A stretch of 9,520 nucleotides of DNA from Bacteroidota bacterium. GTDB taxonomy: Bacteria; Bacteroidota; Bacteroidia; Bacteroidales; JADFUO01. The notes below the pieces were generated by a model, which did not search any database, was not told where the DNA came from, and was given only the letters and a program-made list of their open reading frames with translations. The translations under genes and the position numbers were made by a program. Shown one piece after another: positions 6,918 to 9,520 of the stretch; the stretch's first letter is position 1; every line of letters begins with the position of its first letter. The stretch is from positions 1 to 9,520 of the forward strand of contig JAUWKH010000047.1 of NCBI GenBank assembly GCA_030614305.1. The letters run 5' to 3'.

Positions 6918-8486
6918 ATGAAATTTCATACTCTGAAAAAATTAAGGGTAATAATTTCGCTTTTGTTTTTTTTGTTAACAGCATTTTTATTCCTCGACTT
7001 TACAAATGCTTTATCTTACAAAGCTGTAAATACCATATTGTTCTTACAATTTGTCCCATCTGTTTTATTGTTTGTTAATTTATTGAGTTATACCGCAATA
7101 GGTTTTTTAATTGTAATTACCCTGACTTTACTTTTCGGAAGAATATATTGTTCAACAATTTGTCCTTTGGGCACTTTGCAGGACATAATAATTTATTTAT
7201 CTAAAAAGCTGAAAATCAACAAAAGGTTTACATACCAAAGAACATATAATTGGTTAAGGTATTCGATACTAATTGTAACAGTAGCAACTTTTTTATTTGG
7301 AAACATTGTATTAATAAACCTGTTGGATCCGTTCAGTAATTTCGGAAGGATATTTTCAAATTTAATAAGGCCGGTTTATTTATTTGCAAATAATGTTTTG
7401 GTTTCGGTTTTGGAATTATTTGATAGTTATTATTTATATCCGGTTAACCTAAAAACCTTTGTTTTGTTTACTTTTATTTTTGCTTTTTTCTTTCTGATAA
7501 TGATAATATGGATGGCAATAAGAGGCGGCAGGATATATTGTAATACAATTTGTCCGGTTGGGACATTATTAGGAATAATCTCCAAAATATCATTATTCAG
7601 GATTTCAATAGATGAATCAACGTGTAATAGTTGCTGGGCTTGCTCTTTAAAATGTAAAGCAGGATGTATTCACGGAGGAAAAATAAAAATTGACTATTCA
7701 AGATGTGTTGTTTGCTTTGACTGCTTTAGTTCGTGTAAATCAAATGCTGTAAAATTCAAATTTGCTTTTGGAAGAAAGAAAAAGCCCTTACCCGAAAAGG
7801 AACCCAATAATAAAAGACGTGAATTTTTAATCACTACTGGAATATTTTCTCTAAGCTTGACAGGACTTGCTTTTGGGAAAAACAGAATTGAAGGTTTAAA
7901 AAAAACAAATATTCCTGATAATAAAAAATATCCGGTATGTCCACCCGGTTCATTAAGCATTGAGCATTTTACAACAACATGCACAGCCTGTCATTTATGT
8001 ATAAGTGCTTGCCCAACACAAGTTCTTAAACCGTCGTTTTTAGAATATGGTCTTATGGGAATGATGCAACCATACATGAATTATTGTAAAAGTTTTTGTA
8101 ATTTTGATTGTGTTGTTTGCAGCGAGATTTGTCCAAGTGGAGCAATACTACCGATTTCTTTAGAAGAAAAAAAATTAACACAATTAGGGAAGGTTAATTT
8201 TATCAAAGAAAATTGTATTGTTGAAACCGAAGGTACTGACTGCGGTGCATGCTCCGAGCATTGTCCGACAAAAGCAGTTTATATGGTTCCTTATAAAGAT
8301 AATCTTGTTATACCAGAAATCAACCAGGATATTTGTATAGGCTGCGGTGCCTGTGAATTTGCCTGCCCTACAAAACCATTCAAAGCCATTTATATTGATG
8401 GAAATCCCATACATCTTAAAGCAAAAAAACCTGAAAAGGAAATATTAAACGGAAAAATTGATTATGAGGAGGATTTTCCGTTTTAA
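6918..8486 (+). CDS. NapH-like membrane ferredoxin fused to NapG/MauM-like polyferredoxin
   Basis: This 522-aa protein is a likely quinol-oxidising electron conduit in the inner membrane. Hydrophobic helices lie near residues 11-28, 40-74 (one or two), 114-136 and 180-201. Two NapH/NosR-type CX3CP motifs follow membrane helices: C78-C82-P83 in GRIYCSTICPLG and C208-C212-P213 in GRIYCNTICPVG. Two CX2CX2CX3C sets, C236/239/242/246 and C263/266/269/273, should bind [4Fe-4S] clusters on the cytoplasmic side. KRREFLITTG (299-308), followed by a hydrophobic run to about 320, resembles an internal Tat signal. After it come four more cluster sets: C355/358/361/365-P, C394/398/401/405-P, C433/442/445/449-P and C473/476/479/483-P, the number typical of NapG/MauM. 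C341 and C390 are extra. The architecture is that of NapH and NapG joined in one chain. No client reductase or dehydrogenase lies in the window. The domain assignments are strong; the fusion interpretation and topology are inferred. Confidence 0.87.
   Translation: MKFHTLKKLRVIISLLFFLLTAFLFLDFTNALSYKAVNTILFLQFVPSVLLFVNLLSYTAIGFLIVITLTLLFGRIYCSTICPLGTLQDIIIYLSKKLKINKRFTYQRTYNWLRYSILIVTVATFLFGNIVLINLLDPFSNFGRIFSNLIRPVYLFANNVLVSVLELFDSYYLYPVNLKTFVLFTFIFAFFFLIMIIWMAIRGGRIYCNTICPVGTLLGIISKISLFRISIDESTCNSCWACSLKCKAGCIHGGKIKIDYSRCVVCFDCFSSCKSNAVKFKFAFGRKKKPLPEKEPNNKRREFLITTGIFSLSLTGLAFGKNRIEGLKKTNIPDNKKYPVCPPGSLSIEHFTTTCTACHLCISACPTQVLKPSFLEYGLMGMMQPYMNYCKSFCNFDCVVCSEICPSGAILPISLEEKKLTQLGKVNFIKENCIVETEGTDCGACSEHCPTKAVYMVPYKDNLVIPEINQDICIGCGACEFACPTKPFKAIYIDGNPIHLKAKKPEKEILNGKIDYEEDFPF
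7812..7877 (+). other. Internal twin-arginine motif and hydrophobic segment at the NapH/NapG-like junction
   Basis: Codons 299-320 of the 522-aa protein encode KRREFLI and then TTGIFSLSLTGLAFG. This fits the Tat consensus (S/T)RRxFLK closely, apart from K299 before the arginines and isoleucine in place of the final lysine. It lies between the second and third predicted cluster domains, after a basic, proline-containing linker (GRKKKPLPEKEPNNK, 285-299). If used, the arginines are cytoplasmic, the hydrophobic stretch becomes a membrane segment and the four-cluster domain is moved folded into the periplasm. Confidence 0.6.
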
Positions 8487-8494
8487 AATGTCTC

Positions 8495-9520
8495 TTACTT
8501 GACTTTAAACTTCTTCAAAACTATCCTGAATGTCGTTCCCTGGTCAATGACAGAGGACTTTACAAAAATTTTACCACGGTGATAATTTTCAATGATTCTT
8601 TCTGACAAAGAAAGCCCGAGCCCCCACCCTCTTTTCTTGCTTGTAAATCCGGGGTTAAATACGGTTTTGTGTTTTGATTTTGGAATACCTTTACCTGTGT
8701 CGGTAAAATCAATAATAACATATTTATTCTCTTCAAAAATATCAATTGTAAGAGTTCCTGCCCCGTTCATTGCATCAACGGCATTTTTGCAAAGGTTTTC
8801 AATTACCCATTCAAAAAGGTTATGATTTACCGGTGCAAAAATTTCTTTGTCTTCCGGAACACTTATTAAATATTTTACTTTTTTTGATGTTCGGGATTTA
8901 ATGTATTCAACAGAATTATAAATGATTTTAACAATATTTTGATTTTCGGATTTTGCAGGTGAGCCAATTTTTGAAAAACGTTCGGTAATGTTTTCAAGCC
9001 TGTTTATATCTTTTTCAATTTCAGTGATTTCCTCGTCTTTATATCCTTTTAATTTAAGTAGTTCAACCCAGGCTATCATTGATGATAAAGGTGTGCCGAG
9101 CTGATGTGCGGTTTCTTTTGACATTCCCACCCAAACCTGATTTTGCTCTGATTTTCTGGCAGCACTGAACAGAAAATATGCTATTAACAAAAAAAGACCG
9201 ATAACCCCGAATTGAATAAAGGGATAATATCTGATTTGTGTAAGTAAGTATGAGTCTTTATAAAAAATGTATGTTTTGCCCTGATCGGGTAATTCAAAAA
9301 TTATTGGATCGTTTTCATAAGACATTGATGAAATTGTATTTTCAACAAACAGTGAATCCAACATTTTTTTATCATCAATATTACCATAAGTAATAATGTT
9401 TTTTTGGGTGCTGTCGGTTACAATTACTGGAACAGAAGCGGAGTTTTCAACTATTTCCGAAAAAAAGGAATCGATAAGATCATCAAGAACATTGCGTAAT
9501 TCACTGAAAAGCAGGGATTC
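8495..9520 (-). CDS. Membrane sensor histidine kinase, N-terminus cut by window edge
   Basis: The frame is open from the stop at 8495-8497 to the right window edge, giving 341 codons, so the ATG at 9364 is an internal methionine. The 52 codons upstream read as protein (ESLLFSELRNVLDDL, then PVIVTDSTQKN) and look like part of an extracytoplasmic or PAS-like sensor region. Counted in the visible 341 residues, a transmembrane helix lies near 98-119. The H-box ETAHQLGTPLSS follows, with the phosphoacceptor histidine at 139 (codon 9104-9106). The N-box ENLCKNAVDAM (about 241-251), G1 box DTGKGIP (274-280) and G2 region KKRGWGLGLSLSERII (295-310) form a complete HATPase_c ATP-binding domain. It should autophosphorylate and pass phosphate to a response regulator, which is not in the visible sequence. 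It converges on the ferredoxin gene with an 8-nt gap. The signal sensed is unknown. Confidence 0.93.
   Translation of the reverse strand, partial: ESLLFSELRNVLDDLIDSFFSEIVENSASVPVIVTDSTQKNIITYGNIDDKKMLDSLFVENTISSMSYENDPIIFELPDQGKTYIFYKDSYLLTQIRYYPFIQFGVIGLFLLIAYFLFSAARKSEQNQVWVGMSKETAHQLGTPLSSMIAWVELLKLKGYKDEEITEIEKDINRLENITERFSKIGSPAKSENQNIVKIIYNSVEYIKSRTSKKVKYLISVPEDKEIFAPVNHNLFEWVIENLCKNAVDAMNGAGTLTIDIFEENKYVIIDFTDTGKGIPKSKHKTVFNPGFTSKKRGWGLGLSLSERIIENYHRGKIFVKSSVIDQGTTFRIVLKKFKVK

Noticed and set aside
8495..9364. Histidine kinase starting at the ATG at 9364 as a complete 289-aa protein
   Set aside because: The same frame stays open for 52 more codons to the window edge and reads as sensible protein, so that methionine is internal.

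Overview
The window looks like chromosomal DNA from an AT-rich member of the Bacteroidota, probably an uncultured Bacteroidales-like or related lineage. The evidence is a secreted protein with a type IX secretion C-terminal sorting domain, a TonB-dependent receptor that begins with a CarboxypepD_reg-like domain, a histidine kinase with the HQLGTP-type H-box common in this phylum, start codons without Shine-Dalgarno sequences, and matches to the Bacteroidota -7 promoter element (TAnnTTTG). No rRNA, tRNA, transposase, integrase or CRISPR array was seen.

Layout. Positions 1-933 (minus) hold most of hemW, cut by the left edge. A short divergent spacer with a good promoter leads into a T9SS cargo protein (1014-1955, plus). 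A 227-bp spacer then carries two different arrays of degenerate 7-bp tandem repeats. A TonB-dependent receptor follows (2183-4594, plus), convergent with a PAPS-type sulfotransferase (4617-5774, minus). A 215-bp divergent spacer separates this from a tight two-gene operon (5990-8486, plus): a Tat-exported DUF362 protein and a 522-aa membrane polyferredoxin. A sensor histidine kinase (8495 to beyond 9520, minus) converges on that operon and is cut by the right edge.

How the genes may work together. The cargo protein and the receptor both act at the cell surface and could share a substrate, but there is no SusD and nothing shows what the substrate is. The operon is the most interesting part. 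Its second gene reads as a NapH-type quinol-oxidising membrane module (two CX3CP motifs and two cytoplasmic [4Fe-4S] sites) joined to a NapG/MauM-like module with four predicted [4Fe-4S] sites. A twin-arginine motif and a hydrophobic segment sit exactly at the junction. The upstream DUF362 protein also has a Tat-type N-terminus. The inference is a membrane-to-periplasm electron conduit whose terminal partner is unknown, with the DUF362 protein as a candidate partner. No nitrate reductase, methylamine dehydrogenase or other usual client is encoded here.
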